Assembly (NCBI GenBank): GCA_004211905.1
Contig: SHBP01000001.1
Span: 186,001-250,000 of the forward strand
Source: SAR92 clade bacterium
GTDB taxonomy: Bacteria > Pseudomonadota > Gammaproteobacteria > Pseudomonadales > Porticoccaceae
DNA length: 64,000 nt
Direction of reading: 5' to 3'
In this document: positions 9,325 to 19,424 of the stretch, piece after piece
How positions within the stretch are numbered: position 1 is the stretch's first letter
How the letters are laid out: each line of letters begins with the position of its first letter
Translations under genes and position numbers: made by a program
The notes under the pieces: generated by a model
The model's input: only the letters and a program-made list of their open reading frames with translations
What the model was told of the DNA's origin: nothing
Databases searched by the model: none

Positions 9325-10947
9325 ATGAAGCAAACCCATCTTTATGACGTTCTTATCATTGGTAGTGGTGCTGCTGGTCTAACTAGCGCCCTGCAATTAG
9401 ATAAAAGCCTCAATATTGCTCTAATCAGCAAATCTTCCCTACAAGGTGGAGCCTCTTGGCTCGCTCAAGGAGGTATTGCAGCAGTTTTTGATGAAAACGA
9501 TAGTGCTGATGCTCATGTCAAAGACACCCTTATTGCGGGAGCTGGTCTATGCCATGAGGATGCAGTGCGCTTTGTGGTAGAAAATGGCCCTGAGGCAGTA
9601 AATTGGCTTATTCAACAAGGCGTGACGTTTACTCGAGAAAACAATCAAGAATCTTATCACCTAACACAAGAAGGCGGTCACAGTCATCGAAGAATCCTCC
9701 ATACTGCTGATGCAACGGGTAAGGAAGTCACTGGAACGCTTGTCGAACAAGTCATTGCCGCACCTAATATTGATATCTTCGAGCATCATTGCGCTGTTGA
9801 TTTGGTCACGCAAGCGGATAAAAATTCACGCAAAATCCGATGCACCGGCGCTTATTTGCTAGACATACAAACATCCGTAATATCACTATTTCAGGCCAAA
9901 AGCGTAATACTTGCATCAGGAGGTGCAAGCAAAGCATATCTTTACACTAGTAACCCGGATGGTGCCAGTGGTGATGGGATTGCGATGGCATGGCGTAAAG
10001 GTTGTCGAGTGGCAAATTTGGAGTTCAATCAATTTCATCCAACTTGTCTGTATCACCCAAAGGCCAAGTCATTCTTGATTACTGAAGCCCTCCGCGGAGA
10101 AGGCGCTATTTTGAGGCTTCCTAATGGAAATACCTTTATGGAGAATTTCCACCCCGATGCTGAGCTTGCCCCTCGAGATGTGGTAGCTCGAGCTATAGAT
10201 CATGAAATGAAGAGGTTAGGTAGTGACTGTCTGTATTTGGATATAAGTCATCAATCTGCTGAATTCATTACTGAGCACTTCCCTACTGTATACAATCAAT
10301 GTTTACAGTACGGCATCGATATTACAACTGACCCCATACCGGTTGTTCCGGCTGCGCACTATACCTGCGGTGGAATTATAGTTGGCAATGATGGCCAGAC
10401 TGATCTACTAAATCTTTATGCCATCGGCGAAAATGCCTTCACTGGGTTGCACGGGGCCAACCGAATGGCAAGTAATTCTTTGCTAGAGTGCTTGGTGTAC
10501 GCGCAGGGAGCAGCCAGAAAAATCAATCACCAAATTGGTCAAATTCCTGTTCCTGATTTTATTCCTGAGTGGGATGAATCTAGAGTAAGCCACTCAGACG
10601 AAGACGTTGTTATCTCCCATAACTGGGATGAACTTCGTCGTTTTATGTGGGATTACGTCGGTATTGTTCGAACAGATAAACGCCTAGCACGCGCTCAACA
10701 TCGAATTAAACTTCTCCAAAAAGAAATCCAAGAATACTATAGCAATTGCCTAATTACTCGAGACCTACTAGAGCTTAGAAATCTGGCAACAGTATCTGAA
10801 TTGATTATTCGCTGCGCCATGCAACGTAAGGAAAGTCGCGGACTTCACTTTACCTTGGACTATCCTGAATTATCACCCATTGCTCGAGATACCGTGATGG
10901 TTCCTATAAATTACGCTGGCCAAGATGTCATCATTAACCGTGACTAG
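9325..10947 (+). CDS. nadB: L-aspartate oxidase
   Basis: NadB is the FAD enzyme that oxidises L-aspartate to iminoaspartate, the first step of NAD synthesis. From the ATG at 9325 the protein has 540 residues, the family's usual length, and begins [18 protein letters not shown] with the FAD dinucleotide fold. Later motifs include [31 protein letters not shown] and [15 protein letters not shown]. An in-frame ATG at 9283 would add 14 residues without family support. The gene is divergent from rpoE and ends 2 bases from the convergent ygfX stop. Confidence 0.97.
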   Translation: MKQTHLYDVLIIGSGAAGLTSALQLDKSLNIALISKSSLQGGASWLAQGGIAAVFDENDSADAHVKDTLIAGAGLCHEDAVRFVVENGPEAVNWLIQQGVTFTRENNQESYHLTQEGGHSHRRILHTADATGKEVTGTLVEQVIAAPNIDIFEHHCAVDLVTQADKNSRKIRCTGAYLLDIQTSVISLFQAKSVILASGGASKAYLYTSNPDGASGDGIAMAWRKGCRVANLEFNQFHPTCLYHPKAKSFLITEALRGEGAILRLPNGNTFMENFHPDAELAPRDVVARAIDHEMKRLGSDCLYLDISHQSAEFITEHFPTVYNQCLQYGIDITTDPIPVVPAAHYTCGGIIVGNDGQTDLLNLYAIGENAFTGLHGANRMASNSLLECLVYAQGAARKINHQIGQIPVPDFIPEWDESRVSHSDEDVVISHNWDELRRFMWDYVGIVRTDKRLARAQHRIKLLQKEIQEYYSNCLITRDLLELRNLATVSELIIRCAMQRKESRGLHFTLDYPELSPIARDTVMVPINYAGQDVIINRD

Positions 10948-10949
10948 CG

Positions 10950-11372
10950 TTAAATACTACGAGAAAGTAACAGGGCCCGCAGCTGATGATGCTGTGTAGA
11001 ATTAACAACATCTTTTGTAATCGCGCGACTGAATACAACCCCTTCAGGGGTCGTAAAATAGATAATAATCAGCCAATCTGTAATAAATTGATTTGAGCCT
11101 AATCGTAATTCAGTTAAATTATCTCTACCGCGAAGATTCCAGAGATTTGTCTCAGAATTAAATACCAACTCTTCCGTTTGAGCTGAATGCATGGCAGTGA
11201 TAGATTGGTAAAAAAATAGCCCTACCGTAATGATAGCAAGGACTTTTATCCAGAATACTATCGGAAGTGAACTTAATAAAAGCAAGATCGACACTGCTAG
11301 CCCTATACTGGCTAGCAACAGGGTTTTCGATGGTCTTAGACTAAACTGCTGATGGTTTTTTGCGACTATCAC
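10950..11372 (-). CDS. ygfX: YgfX (CptA)-like membrane protein
   Basis: A 140-residue protein with two adjacent membrane helices near the N-terminus (about 18-34 and 38-56) and a soluble C-terminal domain, the layout of YgfX. YgfX partners SdhE and was proposed as a toxin (CptA) acting on the cytoskeleton, a role that remains debated. The start is a GTG inside the end of sdhE, a 32-base overlap that makes translational coupling likely. Sequence identity to the family is modest by eye, so the call rests on layout plus the sdhE neighbour. Confidence 0.75.
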   Translation of the reverse strand: MIVAKNHQQFSLRPSKTLLLASIGLAVSILLLLSSLPIVFWIKVLAIITVGLFFYQSITAMHSAQTEELVFNSETNLWNLRGRDNLTELRLGSNQFITDWLIIIYFTTPEGVVFSRAITKDVVNSTQHHQLRALLLSRSI

Positions 11373-11592
11373 GAATTACCTGCAGGATCCTTTGCATGTT
11401 TGGATCTGTGGGCTGCTCTCTTTGCATGAACCATAAAAATAAGGTCTGGTCTTCGCAGTCCAAAAGCACCTGAAACCGAAGTTGGTCTTGTTCATCTAAC
11501 GAATCATAGACATTTTCAACAAAGGGAGTAAGAATTAGATCTAGCTCTAACATACCGCGGCGACTCGCCCAAAGCAGACGGTTTTTATTCAT
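11341..11592 (-). CDS. sdhE: FAD assembly factor SdhE
   Basis: SdhE promotes covalent attachment of FAD to the succinate dehydrogenase flavoprotein. The 83-residue protein carries the conserved RRGMLELD box (the RGxxE motif needed for flavinylation) at residues 11-18, followed by the CEDQTLFLWFM segment. It overlaps ygfX by 32 bases and is divergent from ygfZ. This ygfX-sdhE/ygfZ cluster is conserved from Enterobacteria to marine gammaproteobacteria. It was once named CptB, the supposed antitoxin of CptA. Confidence 0.93.
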   Translation of the reverse strand: MNKNRLLWASRRGMLELDLILTPFVENVYDSLDEQDQLRFQVLLDCEDQTLFLWFMQREQPTDPNMQRILQVIRDSRKKPSAV

Positions 11593-11666
11593 AACTAATC
11601 ATTCAGTGTGCAAAAGCGGTATTATAAGAGACAATCAACTTTAAACAAACAGGATCACTTTAATCT

Positions 11667-12662
11667 ATGGACTGGCAACTCCTTTTTCCAGATCATTCAG
11701 CGATGGCTAACGATGACCACTCGAATATCATAGAGTCTTTCGGCGAATCTTTGTCAGACTATCCAACACTACCTAAAACAACAGTTTTAAGTGCGAATTA
11801 TCGTGGTTATATCAAATTGAACGGTCCAGATAGTGTAGAGTTTTTACAAGGTCAGGTCACCTGTGACCTTTCCTCAATCAAACCTGGTGAATCTAAAAAT
11901 GGAGCTCACCTTTCACCAAAAGGACGCATTATATTTTTGTTTAGTGCTACTAAAGGTGATGATGGCGCTCTTCTGTTAGAAACCCATCACTCTGTTGTTG
12001 CACTTGCTATTAGTAGTCTTAAAAAATATTCAGTCTTTTTCAAAACTGAGATCGTTAACGTCACCCATGAATTCTTGAGCGTGATGATTTCTGGCTCAGG
12101 TAGCGAATCCTTAGTTGAAAAAATCCAGTGGTACTCAGTAAGAGAAATTAGCCCCTCAGTTTTTTCTACTACACTCAATGTCACGACTGCAATTGAACAA
12201 TTACAGACGATAACGCATTTGGTTACACCTGCTGGACAGGGTTATAGCGATCTATTACGTATTCGTGCTGGCATGGCCGAAGTCTTAGAACAAACTTCAG
12301 ATGAATTCATTGTGCAAATGATTAATCTGGACGCCCTGAATTTTATTAGCTTCAAAAAAGGGTGCTATACAGGGCAAGAAATAGTCGCACGTGCTCATTA
12401 TCGCGGAGCTGTAAAACGACGACTGTATCGTATTAGCCTCGACACAGACGTTATTCCGTTCCTAAAGCAAGGGTTAATGAACACTGAAGGAAAGATGATT
12501 GGGACTGTTGCTGCTGTAGCACCAGCCAGCAAGACAACTGTCGAAATCTTGGCTATTTTGGCCATAAAGTCTACTGACTGCTCAAAGGTCAGATTTGGAG
12601 AGGGAGACCCGATCCCAATGAGGCTTTTACCGTTACCTTATGAGCTTCCTAAATCATCGTGA
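11667..12662 (+). CDS. ygfZ: tRNA-modifying/Fe-S maintenance protein YgfZ
   Basis: A folate-binding GcvT-like protein that supports certain Fe-S enzymes such as the tRNA methylthiolase MiaB. The 331-residue protein contains the family signature KKGCYTGQEIVARAHYRG around residues 231-248, including the essential cysteine, and an N-terminal GcvT-like fold with GPDSVEFLQGQVTCDL. It starts about 75 bases from the divergent sdhE start and overlaps the next gene by 4 bases (GTGA). Confidence 0.94.
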   Translation: MDWQLLFPDHSAMANDDHSNIIESFGESLSDYPTLPKTTVLSANYRGYIKLNGPDSVEFLQGQVTCDLSSIKPGESKNGAHLSPKGRIIFLFSATKGDDGALLLETHHSVVALAISSLKKYSVFFKTEIVNVTHEFLSVMISGSGSESLVEKIQWYSVREISPSVFSTTLNVTTAIEQLQTITHLVTPAGQGYSDLLRIRAGMAEVLEQTSDEFIVQMINLDALNFISFKKGCYTGQEIVARAHYRGAVKRRLYRISLDTDVIPFLKQGLMNTEGKMIGTVAAVAPASKTTVEILAILAIKSTDCSKVRFGEGDPIPMRLLPLPYELPKSS

Positions 12663-13081
12663 ACCAAATTATTCTCTGGGCTAGTACCCACGAAAACCTA
12701 TTCGTCTGGATGGGATTAATTTCGTTGATCGTTTTCATTACTAGCTTAGCTTCTCTGCCCTGGCTGGTAGCTTTGATCCCTGAAGATTATTTTATATCAT
12801 CAAAACGACAGCTAACCCCCTGGAAGAATCGCTTTCCAGGAATGTGGGTGCTGGTTTTTGTGGTTAAAAACACCATTGGTTATCTTCTATTGTTGAGCGG
12901 AATATTAATGTTATTTTTACCCGGACAGGGTATTTTAACCATGGTCGCAGGGCTACTAATGATGGATTATCCTGGTAAATTTTCATTAGAGCGGAGAATC
13001 GCCCTAAGTCCCTCGATATTGACGAAACTAAACTGGTTGCGTGCAAAAGCTAGTAAACCACCCCTTAAAACAGATCTTTAA
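12659..13081 (+). CDS. Small membrane protein, PGPGW-type family
   Basis: A 140-residue protein with three probable membrane helices (about 18-38, 62-84 and 85-104). The segment LFLPGQGILTMVAGLLMMDYPGK resembles the PGPGW family of putative transmembrane proteins, whose function is unknown. Translation starts at a GTG overlapping the ygfZ stop by 4 bases, so the two are likely co-translated. It ends 11 bases before the convergent MFS gene stop. I cannot assign a biochemical role. Confidence 0.72.
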   Translation: MNQIILWASTHENLFVWMGLISLIVFITSLASLPWLVALIPEDYFISSKRQLTPWKNRFPGMWVLVFVVKNTIGYLLLLSGILMLFLPGQGILTMVAGLLMMDYPGKFSLERRIALSPSILTKLNWLRAKASKPPLKTDL

Positions 13082-13092
13082 TAAAAGAGTGC

Positions 13093-14286
13093 TTAGGTAA
13101 ATTTAGACTCGTTACTTTCTGTAGCTCCCCACAGAACTTCGCAACCAGCTCTCGGATGTATTGGAATATTGCGCGCTAATACTAAGCTAATTACCGCCAT
13201 AATTGCCCCCATCAAAAACACCATCATAGGTGAGACTAGCCAAACTAAACCAAATAAGACTGGGATGAAAACAGCTGCAATATGATTAATGGTAAAGGCT
13301 ACACCGGCGGTAGAGGCCATATCTGCTGGGTCAGCTATTTTTTGGAAGTACGTCTTTATGGCAATGGCTAAAGAAAAGAATAGATGATCAGCCACATAGA
13401 GAACCCCAGCCCACAGCCCATCGTTAACAAAAGCGTAGGCTATAAAAACGCAAAATAATCCGCAATACTCAAAAGTTAGTGCTCGACGTTCTCCAATTCG
13501 CCCTACAATAAGTCCTATACGCCCAGCAAACGCCCAGTTAAAAATATGATTAATCATAAACAATGCTGCGATATCCGAAACACTGTAGCCAAATTTCTCT
13601 ACCATTAAAAAGCCCGCAAAAACCATAAAGATCTGTCTTCTTGCGCCACTCATAAAGGTCAATGCATAGAATAACCAATAACGTTTTCTCAACAGTAGGT
13701 GTTTTCTCTGAGGCGTCGCACTTTCAAATCTAGGGAAACCTAACCACATAATTAAGGCAAGAACCAAACAACCCCCTCCGCCTACTAGGTATATCATTTC
13801 ATAACTAAGATCGAGATAACGTTGGGCAACCCACAGAAAACTGTAAACCGCCAATGAAGCAATGGAGCTAACTGCAATCAACTTTCCCAAAACTCCTGGA
13901 GCCTCATCGATCGTTAGCCACTGCAATGAAAGCGATTGCTTAACAGTTTCGTAATAATGAAAACCCACCGACATGAGAAACGTAGTCAGATACAGACCTA
14001 AGGCCGAAGGGAAATACCCACTGATGGCCACTCCAATACCTAGGAGAGCTAATGCAATATAAGCAAAGGTTTGTTCCTTTATCAGAAGCAGAACAAAAAC
14101 AGCAGAAAAAGCCATAAACCCAGGTATCTCCCGAATGCTTTGCAATATTCCTATTTCTTTACCGGTAAATGATGCCCGCTCAATAACAAAATTGTTTAGC
14201 AGAGCCATCCACGTAGCAAAGGCCAATGTCATCGCAATAGTCATCAAAATGAGCAAGTTTTTAGGGGTTTGCCACGATTTCAACAC
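13093..14286 (-). CDS. Major facilitator superfamily transporter
   Basis: A 397-residue polytopic inner-membrane protein with about twelve hydrophobic helices in two halves, consistent with an MFS carrier. It begins MLKSWQTPKNLLILMTIAMTLAFATW and has the short basic cytoplasmic loop RFESATPQRKHLLLRKRYW between helices 6 and 7. The substrate cannot be read from sequence. It lies about 20 bases downstream of ung on the same strand and may be co-transcribed with it. Confidence 0.82.
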   Translation of the reverse strand: MLKSWQTPKNLLILMTIAMTLAFATWMALLNNFVIERASFTGKEIGILQSIREIPGFMAFSAVFVLLLIKEQTFAYIALALLGIGVAISGYFPSALGLYLTTFLMSVGFHYYETVKQSLSLQWLTIDEAPGVLGKLIAVSSIASLAVYSFLWVAQRYLDLSYEMIYLVGGGGCLVLALIMWLGFPRFESATPQRKHLLLRKRYWLFYALTFMSGARRQIFMVFAGFLMVEKFGYSVSDIAALFMINHIFNWAFAGRIGLIVGRIGERRALTFEYCGLFCVFIAYAFVNDGLWAGVLYVADHLFFSLAIAIKTYFQKIADPADMASTAGVAFTINHIAAVFIPVLFGLVWLVSPMMVFLMGAIMAVISLVLARNIPIHPRAGCEVLWGATESNESKFT

Positions 14287-14305
14287 TGGTTTATCTTGCC
14301 TTGAG

Positions 14306-15037
14306 TTAAAGTTCTAATGAAATTTGTTGGGTATCATGGGACATCATTGGGATCTGCCAGTTAATCGAAAAGGATTTTTTGGATATTAGGTAATCATTTG
14401 CCAAAGAAAAATGCTTACAGCCAAAAAAGCCTCGATAAGCTGAAAGAGGTGACGGATGAGCGGCCTCCAATATCAGGTGCTTTGATTCATCAATTAGGCT
14501 CTTCTTTCTTCCAGCATAATTACCCCACAACATAAAAACAACAGATTCACCTTCATCACTGATTAATCTTATTACTGCATCTGTGAATCTTTCCCATCCT
14601 TTGTCAGCATGTATCCCCGGGCAAGCCTGCTCAACGCTAAGCACGGTATTTAGTAAAAATACACCCTGCTTGGCCCATTCATCTAAAGACCCATGATTGG
14701 GCACAACTACATTCTGATCAGCCGATAATTCACTGAAAATATTCCTTAGGGATGGTGGTATCTTATTACCTGGAGCAACAGAGAAACAGAGGCCATTTGC
14801 CTGATTGGGACCATGATATGGATCCTGGCCAATGATAACTACTTGGATATTATTTAAATCAGTTTGACTAAAAGCAGAGAAGACTTTCTCAGCCGGAGGA
14901 TAAATCACCTTACCCAATTGGGCTTGGGCAGCTAAATATTGATTTAATGCTAACCAATAATCTTTATCTAACTCACCGCGCAAGTTTTTTAACCAAAGGG
15001 GAGATAACTGTTTTTTTGCCTGCTCGGTAATATTCAT
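14306..15037 (-). CDS. ung: Uracil-DNA glycosylase (family 1)
   Basis: Ung excises uracil from DNA as the first step of base excision repair. The protein shows the catalytic water-activating box GQDPYHGPNQANGLCFSV with its aspartate, the uracil-recognition segment VVFMLWGNYAGRK, and the DNA-intercalating loop HPSPLSAYRGFFGCKHF. From the ATG at 15037 it has 243 residues, near the family norm; an in-frame ATG at 15082 would add 15 residues that resemble no Ung N-terminus. Neither start has a strong Shine-Dalgarno, so the start is less certain than the identity. Confidence 0.96.
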   Translation of the reverse strand: MNITEQAKKQLSPLWLKNLRGELDKDYWLALNQYLAAQAQLGKVIYPPAEKVFSAFSQTDLNNIQVVIIGQDPYHGPNQANGLCFSVAPGNKIPPSLRNIFSELSADQNVVVPNHGSLDEWAKQGVFLLNTVLSVEQACPGIHADKGWERFTDAVIRLISDEGESVVFMLWGNYAGRKKSLIDESKHLILEAAHPSPLSAYRGFFGCKHFSLANDYLISKKSFSINWQIPMMSHDTQQISLEL

Positions 15038-15273
15038 TTTTAGGTTACTGATGGATCTCCTAGAAAGGTTAGAGAGTAACATATTTTATAACTTGTCCCA
15101 CCAACAGAAGCCCTCATAGCAGGGGACATTTGCCAAAATCTTACTATTATATTTCTGCATGCCAACCGACGAAAAAACTTAATTAATGAATTTAACTGGA
15201 TACTAATCACGAGCATTTAAATTTTTCATAAAGCCGTAAACTTAAACTGACCCAAATGCTACAATGACGGCTT

Positions 15274-16602
15274 ATGGAATCTGTCTCCACTTCTAATATC
15301 TGGCGTCTCACCTGGCCCACTATTATCAGCAATATTGTATATATGCTGATGGGTGTCGCCTTTTTGAAAATGGCAGGTACTTTCGGCACAGATGCTGTTG
15401 CCGCTGTCACAACAGGACAGCGACTCTATTTTGTTTTGCACGCCGTGGTAATGGGTCTTTGCAGCAGCACAACGGCTATGGTAGGCAAATACTGGGGCGC
15501 AGACAATCGACTGTTGGCTGGACGCTTTGCTACCCTTTCTATTGTTCTTTTTCTCCTCGATGGCATGCTTTTCTCGTGGATTGCCATACCCTTCCGAGAT
15601 CAATTAGTCGGTATTTTTGGTTTGTCTGCTAACGGTCACAGCATGGCCGCCGACTTTATGCTTTGGACCGCACTCTTCGCCCCTGCAATGCTGACAACAT
15701 TGGTCTTCAATATGGCATTTAGGGCGACAGGTGATAGTACTACGCCTTTGTGGACAGCGGTTGTTGGTGTTATTTTGAGTCTCGCTCTTGGATCTGCAAT
15801 GACATTTGGTTGGCTGGGTTTCCCTATGATGGGTATTGCTGGGCTAGCCATTGGCGGTGGCATTGCCATGACTATCACGATTATTATATTTCTACTTATT
15901 TGGATATTCGGAGCCTTTCATTTTAAACCTTCAAATCCAATGCCCGATTTCCTAAGTAACAGTAAGATATTAATCAATATTGGTCTACCCGCAGCCTTTG
16001 AACAGGCTTTTTTTCAAGGTGGGTTACTTATATTTATGGTTTTTTTGGCCGGCTATGGCAGCGCTCCCTTTGCCGCCTATGGCATCGGTTTGTCAATATT
16101 AGGCCTAGTGATTGTTGTCGCCTTTAGCTTTTCTATTTCAAGCGCTACTCTGGTTAGCCAGCATCTCGGCGCGGGGGACTTAAAGGGTGCATATGATGCA
16201 GGCTGGAAAACTATGCGCACCTGTCTTTACATAATGATTACAGGCGCCGCAGTCATGTGTTGGTGTGCCCATGATATTGCTCGGTTTATGATCGATGATC
16301 CCGAGGTAATTCGTCATATGGTCCAATTTACCTATATCCTTGGCGCCTGTCTTCCATTAATGGCAGTAGAATTTAGTATGGCTGGAGCTCTCAGAGGAGC
16401 AGGCGATACTCGCTACCCAATGATGGTCACAGTGTTTAGTATTTTATTGACCCGTATTATTGCGCCTTGGGTGCTTGTCACAATGGGTGCCGAAGTAGTG
16501 TGGCTCTACGCCACCTCTTTGGTCGATTTCTCTTTAAAATCTAGTCTAAACATGCGGCGCTTTCGTAAAAAAGGCTGGCTGAAAGCACATTCACAACAAT
16601 GA
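15274..16602 (+). CDS. MATE family efflux transporter
   Basis: A 442-residue protein with about twelve membrane helices in two homologous halves. Family features include WPTIISNIVYMLMGVAF in helix 1, MAFRATGDSTTPLW in the first half and MAGALRGAGDTRYPM at the equivalent place in the second half. MATE proteins export drugs or metabolites using a sodium or proton gradient; the cargo here is unknown. It is followed after 12 bases by heme A synthase, so they are probably co-transcribed. The roughly 190 bases upstream contain no gene that I can support. Confidence 0.9.
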   Translation: MESVSTSNIWRLTWPTIISNIVYMLMGVAFLKMAGTFGTDAVAAVTTGQRLYFVLHAVVMGLCSSTTAMVGKYWGADNRLLAGRFATLSIVLFLLDGMLFSWIAIPFRDQLVGIFGLSANGHSMAADFMLWTALFAPAMLTTLVFNMAFRATGDSTTPLWTAVVGVILSLALGSAMTFGWLGFPMMGIAGLAIGGGIAMTITIIIFLLIWIFGAFHFKPSNPMPDFLSNSKILINIGLPAAFEQAFFQGGLLIFMVFLAGYGSAPFAAYGIGLSILGLVIVVAFSFSISSATLVSQHLGAGDLKGAYDAGWKTMRTCLYIMITGAAVMCWCAHDIARFMIDDPEVIRHMVQFTYILGACLPLMAVEFSMAGALRGAGDTRYPMMVTVFSILLTRIIAPWVLVTMGAEVVWLYATSLVDFSLKSSLNMRRFRKKGWLKAHSQQ

Positions 16603-16614
16603 TATAATGAAGTT

Positions 16615-17667
16615 ATGTTGAATAATTTAACACCTCCGCAACAACATTATGACCGACAGATTGCCTATTGGCTTTTAATTTGTGCTGCAGTTATTTTCGG
16701 CATGATCCTACTCGGAGGGGTCACCAGACTAACGGACTCTGGCCTCTCGATGGTTGACTGGAAACCAATTAAAGGAATTATTCCGCCCATCACTCAAGCT
16801 GACTGGCAAGCCATGTTTGCAAAGTATCAGCAGTTCCCAGAGTATCAAAAAACTAACTTCACAATGACCTTGGAAGAGTTTAAACCAATCTTCATGTACG
16901 AATATTTACATCGAATGTTGGGTCGCTTTATTGGCATTATCTTTGTCCTACCTTTTTTGTTCTTTTATTTCACCAAACGAATAGCCCATGGATTAACTCC
17001 AAGGCTAGTGGTTATGTTGTTGCTCGGTGGCAGCCAAGGGCTACTGGGTTGGTACATGGTTAAAAGTGGTCTTGTAGACAACCCTCATGTCAGTCAGTAT
17101 CGGTTAACCGCTCATCTAGGCTTGGCGGTCTTTATTTATGGTTTTATTGTTTGGACAGTGCTTGATTTGTTAGCGCCAAAACTCTCTCAACCACAGCATT
17201 TAAAGCGCTTCTCTTATACCCTGAGTAGTCTGATTTTCTTAATGATCCTTTCTGGGGGGCTGGTTGCAGGTACTCGCGCCGGAATTCCCTACCCAACTTG
17301 GCCTCTTATGGGTGATAGCTTCATCCCACCGGGACTCTATAGTCTTACGCCATTTTGGTTGTCCGCGTTCGAAGATATGTTAACCATTCAATTTAATCAT
17401 CGAATGTTCGCCTACTTAATTGTTGTGCTAGTGGTGGCATTTGCCTATAAAGCACTTAAATCTGATCTTAATGGGCCTCTTAAAACCGCTATATATTGCT
17501 TTCTTATTCTACTGGTGGCCCAGGTGTCTCTGGGAATAAGCACATTGATATTTTATATCCCAGTGCCGGTTGCTGCAGCTCACCAAGTATGTGCTGTTGC
17601 ACTTTTGACAGCATCCTTATTTGTTAGCCACTGTTTTTCCAACCAGATGACCGCAGGTGATTCTTAA
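16615..17667 (+). CDS. ctaA: Heme A synthase (COX15/CtaA)
   Basis: This membrane enzyme oxidises the C8 methyl of heme O to make heme A for aa3-type cytochrome oxidase. The 350-residue protein has about eight membrane helices. Conserved histidine motifs are visible: YLHRMLGRFIG near residue 98, LTAHLGLAV, FNHRMFAYLIV and AAAHQVCAVALL. The opening ILLGGVTRLTDSGLSMVDWKPIKGIIPP phrase is characteristic of the COX15 branch. The cytochrome oxidase operon and heme O synthase gene are not in the window. Confidence 0.95.
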   Translation: MLNNLTPPQQHYDRQIAYWLLICAAVIFGMILLGGVTRLTDSGLSMVDWKPIKGIIPPITQADWQAMFAKYQQFPEYQKTNFTMTLEEFKPIFMYEYLHRMLGRFIGIIFVLPFLFFYFTKRIAHGLTPRLVVMLLLGGSQGLLGWYMVKSGLVDNPHVSQYRLTAHLGLAVFIYGFIVWTVLDLLAPKLSQPQHLKRFSYTLSSLIFLMILSGGLVAGTRAGIPYPTWPLMGDSFIPPGLYSLTPFWLSAFEDMLTIQFNHRMFAYLIVVLVVAFAYKALKSDLNGPLKTAIYCFLILLVAQVSLGISTLIFYIPVPVAAAHQVCAVALLTASLFVSHCFSNQMTAGDS

Positions 17668-17773
17668 TCCAACATAAAAAATAACGATGGTCGATCCCCA
17701 CTATACCAATGTAACTTTAACTTATTGAATTTATCGCGGGATGATTTTGCAAATTTTAACTGGAGATAAAATC

Positions 17774-18211
17774 ATGCGAATAACTTTCATTCTATTAGCA
17801 TCCTTATTCTCAACAACCCTTTGGGCTGAGAACATTTCTACCCCCTCAGGTTTATGGAACACTGTTGATGATACCACCGGTGAGATTCGCTCTACTGTAA
17901 AGGTGACAGTCGATGAGGATAGGCTTTTCGGAACAATCATCGAGGTACATGACCCTTTAGAAAAGAACCCTACTTGTGTTAAGTGCAAAGGTGAACTGAA
18001 AGATCTTCCCATTATCGGCATGCAAGTCATCAATGGCCTTACGTTAAAGAAGGGCGTTTGGGGGCAAGGCACTCTTTTTGATCCTGAAAGCGGTAAAGAA
18101 TATAAGGGAGAGGTATGGCTAAAGGGTGAATATCTAATGGTTCGCGGCTACGTAGGGTTTTTCTATCGCACTCAACAATGGCACAAGAAACTCGAAAATA
18201 AAAACGATTAA
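17774..18211 (+). CDS. DUF2147 family secreted protein
   Basis: From the ATG at 17774 the protein has 145 residues and starts MRITFILLASLFSTTLWA, a clear signal peptide. A GGAGA motif 8 bases before this ATG supports it over the upstream ATG at 17741. The mature part has the DUF2147 pattern: GLWNTVDDTTGEIRS at the start, a CVKCKGELKDLPIIGM centre and YKGEVWLKGEYLMVRGYVGFFYRTQ at the end. The fold is probably a small periplasmic lipocalin-like barrel; function is unknown. Confidence 0.85.
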   Translation: MRITFILLASLFSTTLWAENISTPSGLWNTVDDTTGEIRSTVKVTVDEDRLFGTIIEVHDPLEKNPTCVKCKGELKDLPIIGMQVINGLTLKKGVWGQGTLFDPESGKEYKGEVWLKGEYLMVRGYVGFFYRTQQWHKKLENKND

Positions 18212-18292
18212 ACATCCATATGGCATTTGCGCCGCATAAACTTATGATTTATGGTCTCGACTCAAAATTTAATTTAGAGAAAGTGATAGATC

Positions 18293-19414
18293 ATGAACCT
18301 AGATTTTTCAGATGACCAAAAACTCCTTCAATCCGAAGCAAGAAAATTTTTTGATAAAGAGCAAGCTTGCCGACGAGGCAGAGCCGTTATGGATGCTGAA
18401 AGCGACCTAGACCAAGATCTCTGGAACCAAATTGTATCTATGGGTTGGACTGGGATCAGAATACCTGAACAATATGAAGGACTAGGACTGGGTCATCTTG
18501 AGCTTTGCGTTGTTGCTGAAGAACTAGGTAGATCGCTAGCGCCTGTGCCTTACTCTTCCTCTGTTTATCTTTTCACAGAAATCCTTGTTAAATTCGCCAA
18601 TGAAGACATAAAAAAAGACCTACTACCAAAATTAGTCACTGGTGAGTGTGTTGGAACATTAGCCCTAACAGAACAGCTATATGCTCCGACTGAGGATAAT
18701 ATCAACACAAAAGTATCAAACGACCTTATTTCAGGTAAGAAAATCGCTGTACCAGATGCTAATGCCGCCACGCACGCAATCGTGGTGTGCCAAGGGGATA
18801 AAGGTATTGAGTTGAGACTCATAGATTTATCTGTCAAAAACTGTGTCTTGGAAAAACAAGCAACCATCGATGATACTCGCGGATACGCGGCAATTGAGTT
18901 TAACAACGCGCCAAGCACACTGATAGGCGACGCGGAGAATGGTTGGTCTATGTTGCAAAATACTCTTGATCAAGCGGCCGTTCTATTTAGCTTTGAACAA
19001 ATTGGTGGTGCCCAAGCGGCATTAGATATGGCAACGGACTATGCTAAACATCGATTTGCTTTCGGTAGAGCAATTGGTTCATATCAAGGAATCAAACATA
19101 AGCTTGCCGATATGTATATTGCTCTCACCTTAGCTAAATCAAATACCTACTATGGGGCCTGGGCACTATCAACCGACTCGTCCGAACTGAGTGTTGCTGC
19201 TGCTACCGCTCGCGTGAGTTCAACTGAGGCATTTAAACTTTGCGCTCAGGAGAATATTCAAACTCATGGCGGTAACGGTTTTACATGGGAATATGACTGT
19301 CATATGTTTTATCGGAGAGCAAAAGTACTTTCTCTGAATATCGGGTCCCTTGCTGTCTGGAAGGAAAAACTAATCAGTGGATTAGAAAAGTCTAATCTCG
19401 CAAGTGCGAACTAA
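18293..19414 (+). CDS. Acyl-CoA dehydrogenase family protein (smaller partner)
   Basis: Acyl-CoA dehydrogenases introduce the alpha-beta double bond during fatty-acid or side-chain oxidation using FAD. The 373-residue protein has the N-terminal helical domain (LDFSDDQKLLQSEARKFF), a short middle beta domain and the C-terminal helices with KHRFAFGRAIGSYQGIKHKLADMY and THGGNGFTWEYDCHMFYRRA. It is followed at once by a second, longer dehydrogenase. Such unequal pairs typically form alpha2-beta2 enzymes in which only one subunit supplies the catalytic base; that is inference here. Confidence 0.9.
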   Translation: MNLDFSDDQKLLQSEARKFFDKEQACRRGRAVMDAESDLDQDLWNQIVSMGWTGIRIPEQYEGLGLGHLELCVVAEELGRSLAPVPYSSSVYLFTEILVKFANEDIKKDLLPKLVTGECVGTLALTEQLYAPTEDNINTKVSNDLISGKKIAVPDANAATHAIVVCQGDKGIELRLIDLSVKNCVLEKQATIDDTRGYAAIEFNNAPSTLIGDAENGWSMLQNTLDQAAVLFSFEQIGGAQAALDMATDYAKHRFAFGRAIGSYQGIKHKLADMYIALTLAKSNTYYGAWALSTDSSELSVAAATARVSSTEAFKLCAQENIQTHGGNGFTWEYDCHMFYRRAKVLSLNIGSLAVWKEKLISGLEKSNLASAN

Positions 19415-19424
19415 GGAGATTTTT

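Noticed and set aside
10950-11592. sdhE/ygfX as a toxin-antitoxin system
   Set aside because: The CptAB proposal is superseded by strong evidence that SdhE is a flavinylation factor; the RGxxE motif is intact and the locus is a conserved housekeeping cluster.
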